From NCBI GenBank assembly GCA_002779205.1, contig PEXF01000116.1, forward strand, positions 1 through 7,472: a stretch of 7,472 nt of DNA. The letters are read 5' to 3'. A model generated the notes under the pieces. The model was given only the letters and a program-made list of their open reading frames with translations. It was not told the DNA's origin and searched no databases. Shown piece after piece: positions 6,345-7,472 of this stretch. The first letter of the stretch is position 1; every line of letters begins with the position of its first letter. Source of the stretch: Candidatus Hydromicrobium americanum (lineage in GTDB: Bacteria; Actinomycetota; Humimicrobiia; Humimicrobiales; Humimicrobiaceae). A program made the position numbers and the translations under genes.

Positions 6345-6914
6345 TTGGCGAAAAGAAAAAACAGATCTAACAAGCAACGCAAAAAAGTAACCCGCTGGAT
6401 TTTAATAATTCTCTTGTGGACATTTGCTTCAGCGGCTTTTTTGAGTTTCATATCAGAAACGATTCTTAAAAGTGTAAATCTGATTGTTGCTTTTGTTCTT
6501 CTCATTATCATAATTTTCATAGGTATATTATTTGACCTTATAGGAGTTTCTGCTACTGCGTGTCCCGAAGTACCTTTTATTGCCATGGCTGCAAAAAAAA
6601 TCAAAGGTGCTTACCAGGCTCTAAATCTGGTTAAAAATGCTGACAGGGTCTCCAATTTTTGCCTGGATGTAATTGGTGATGTTACTGGCATTGTGAGTGG
6701 TTCAATAGGTGCTACCATAATTGTAATCATTTTACTTAAGAATCCTGGTTTGAAACAGGTTGTGATGAGTATAATAGTGACAAGTGGAATTGCTGCATTT
6801 ACTGTAGTGGGAAAAGCGGTAGGTAAAAATATTGCTATCAAAAATTGTGTTCCTATAATTAGGAAAACAGGACTTATGATATATTTTTTTACACAAATTT
6901 TTAAAAGAAGATAG
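6345..6914 (+). CDS. oapA: OLE-associated membrane protein OapA
   Basis: This 189-residue integral membrane protein has a strongly basic N-terminus (MAKRKNRSNKQRKK), consistent with RNA contact. It has four hydrophobic segments at about residues 18-38, 44-63, 113-131 and 138-158. The family pattern is clear: FDLIGV at 63-68, then KKIKGAYQAL...NADRVSNFC, then DVIGD at 108-112 leading into GIVSGS. D108-x3-D112 corresponds to the conserved D-x3-D motif of OapA, whose mutation is known to be dominant-negative for OLE function. OapA binds OLE RNA and anchors it at the cytoplasmic membrane. Translation must start at the TTG: a stop lies two codons upstream and the next in-frame Met is residue 81. 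No terminator separates it from OLE, so both are probably on one transcript. It ends 9 nt from the convergent comEC stop. It is a full-length family member. Confidence 0.88.
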   Translation: MAKRKNRSNKQRKKVTRWILIILLWTFASAAFLSFISETILKSVNLIVAFVLLIIIIFIGILFDLIGVSATACPEVPFIAMAAKKIKGAYQALNLVKNADRVSNFCLDVIGDVTGIVSGSIGATIIVIILLKNPGLKQVVMSIIVTSGIAAFTVVGKAVGKNIAIKNCVPIIRKTGLMIYFFTQIFKRR

Positions 6915-6923
6915 ACTTTTTTG

Positions 6924-7472
6924 TTAAAATTTTAAGTTCCCTTTATGCATTTTTTTGCTGATATTAATTCTTTTTACAATCATACAGGCTGTAAATAATA
7001 TGATTAAAAGTACTATATAGTAAACTACCACATTTTTTACCGGGAAACTTTCAAAATTTATAATACAAAAATCAAACTTACTTAAAATTTTAACCGTTTT
7101 CAAGATAAATTCAAAAAAAATAGAGCTTGACTTTAAGAGAAGACCTCCCGCAGGCGGCCAGATTATAGTGACAAAAGAAGAAACCATTAAAATGGATAGA
7201 AGAATATAAAATACCGGTATTACGAGAATGTTAGCCGCCGGCGAAATTAAAGAAACTTCTTTAAAAAAGTAAGCTAAAACAGGAAATAGAACTATCTGGA
7301 TAGAAAGAGTAATAAGGGCAATTCTCATAAAAAATACTTTCTTTAGCTTTAGAGACGGAAAGATATTTCCGGCCAATCTCACCACTGCCGGGTAAATAAA
7401 AACTAATGCTGCCATCGAGCCGTATGACATCCAGAACCCTAGATCATAGAGGAAATAAGGATTAAAGATAAT
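6924..7472 (-). CDS. comEC: ComEC/Rec2-type competence channel, C-terminal part (5' end beyond window)
   Basis: The last 182 residues of a polytopic protein of the ComEC 'Competence' domain family, which forms the inner-membrane channel for single-stranded DNA in transformation. The frame stays open to the window edge. It begins with NPYFLYDLGFWMSYGSMAAL, matching the family 'np..l.d.GFqLSf.A' block. A second family block, FFKEVSLISPAANILVIPVF, follows about 90 residues later. Several TM helices follow and the protein ends in KRINISKK...NLKF. There is no metallo-beta-lactamase domain after the membrane region. That domain is common in Bacillota ComEC but absent from some homologues; the displaced tail near holA also lacks it. 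comEC is convergent with oapA and no longer adjacent to holA. Confidence 0.88.
   Translation of the reverse strand: MIFNPYFLYDLGFWMSYGSMAALVFIYPAVVRLAGNIFPSLKLKKVFFMRIALITLSIQIVLFPVLAYFFKEVSLISPAANILVIPVFYILLSILMVSSFVTIIWPPAGGLLLKSSSIFFEFILKTVKILSKFDFCIINFESFPVKNVVVYYIVLLIILFTACMIVKRINISKKMHKGNLKF

Noticed and set aside
1..7472. CRISPR array, insertion sequence or phage integrase
   Set aside because: No regularly spaced repeats, transposase, recombinase or terminal inverted repeats were seen on either strand, despite the insertion-like layout around OLE.

Overview
This is an AT-rich bacterial chromosomal window of housekeeping genes with an uncommon large-RNA module inserted among them. The linkage of comEC, holA, rpsT and lepA resembles the comEC-holA-rpsT-...-lepA neighbourhood of low-GC Gram-positives and some Actinomycetota. 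The low GC, a TTG start and a probable OLE RNA point to an anaerobic or extremophilic Bacillota-like (Terrabacteria) lineage. That assignment is an inference; there is no rRNA or other phylogenetic marker beyond these proteins.

Layout. Positions 1-155 hold only the region downstream of lepA, with a weak terminator-like hairpin. lepA (156-1967, minus) and murJ (2020-3594, minus) probably form one leftward operon. A compact divergent promoter region (3595-3736) separates murJ from rpsT (3737-4006, plus). rpsT converges on holA (4041-5078, minus). Upstream of holA, 5118-5297 on the minus strand is a leftover 3' end of a comEC gene. Next come about 180 nt with two leftward hairpin/T-tract structures, then a strong rightward promoter (CTGACA, 17 nt, TATAAT).

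The promoter drives about 830 nt of structured non-coding RNA in two parts. The first is a ~230-nt multi-hairpin leader RNA ending in an intrinsic terminator (5510-5740). The second is a ~590-nt GC-richer RNA closed by a perfect 13-bp long-range helix (5742-5754 with 6316-6328). Directly behind it is a four-TM protein gene (6345-6914) with the FDxIGV...DVxGD pattern of OapA. RNA size, helix architecture and the oapA-like partner together identify the second RNA as OLE (ornate, large, extremophilic) RNA. The window ends in the intact 3' part of comEC (6924-7472, minus), convergent with oapA.

How it fits together. LepA (translation), S20 (ribosome), MurJ (lipid II flipping), HolA (replication clamp loading) and ComEC (DNA uptake channel) are the standing chromosomal genes. 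The OLE-OapA pair is a membrane ribonucleoprotein module and appears to have been placed between comEC and holA. The two non-identical comEC 3' ends flanking the module are the scar of that event. The most unusual points are the terminated leader RNA in front of OLE, which looks like an attenuator or separate small RNA, and the duplicated comEC tail.
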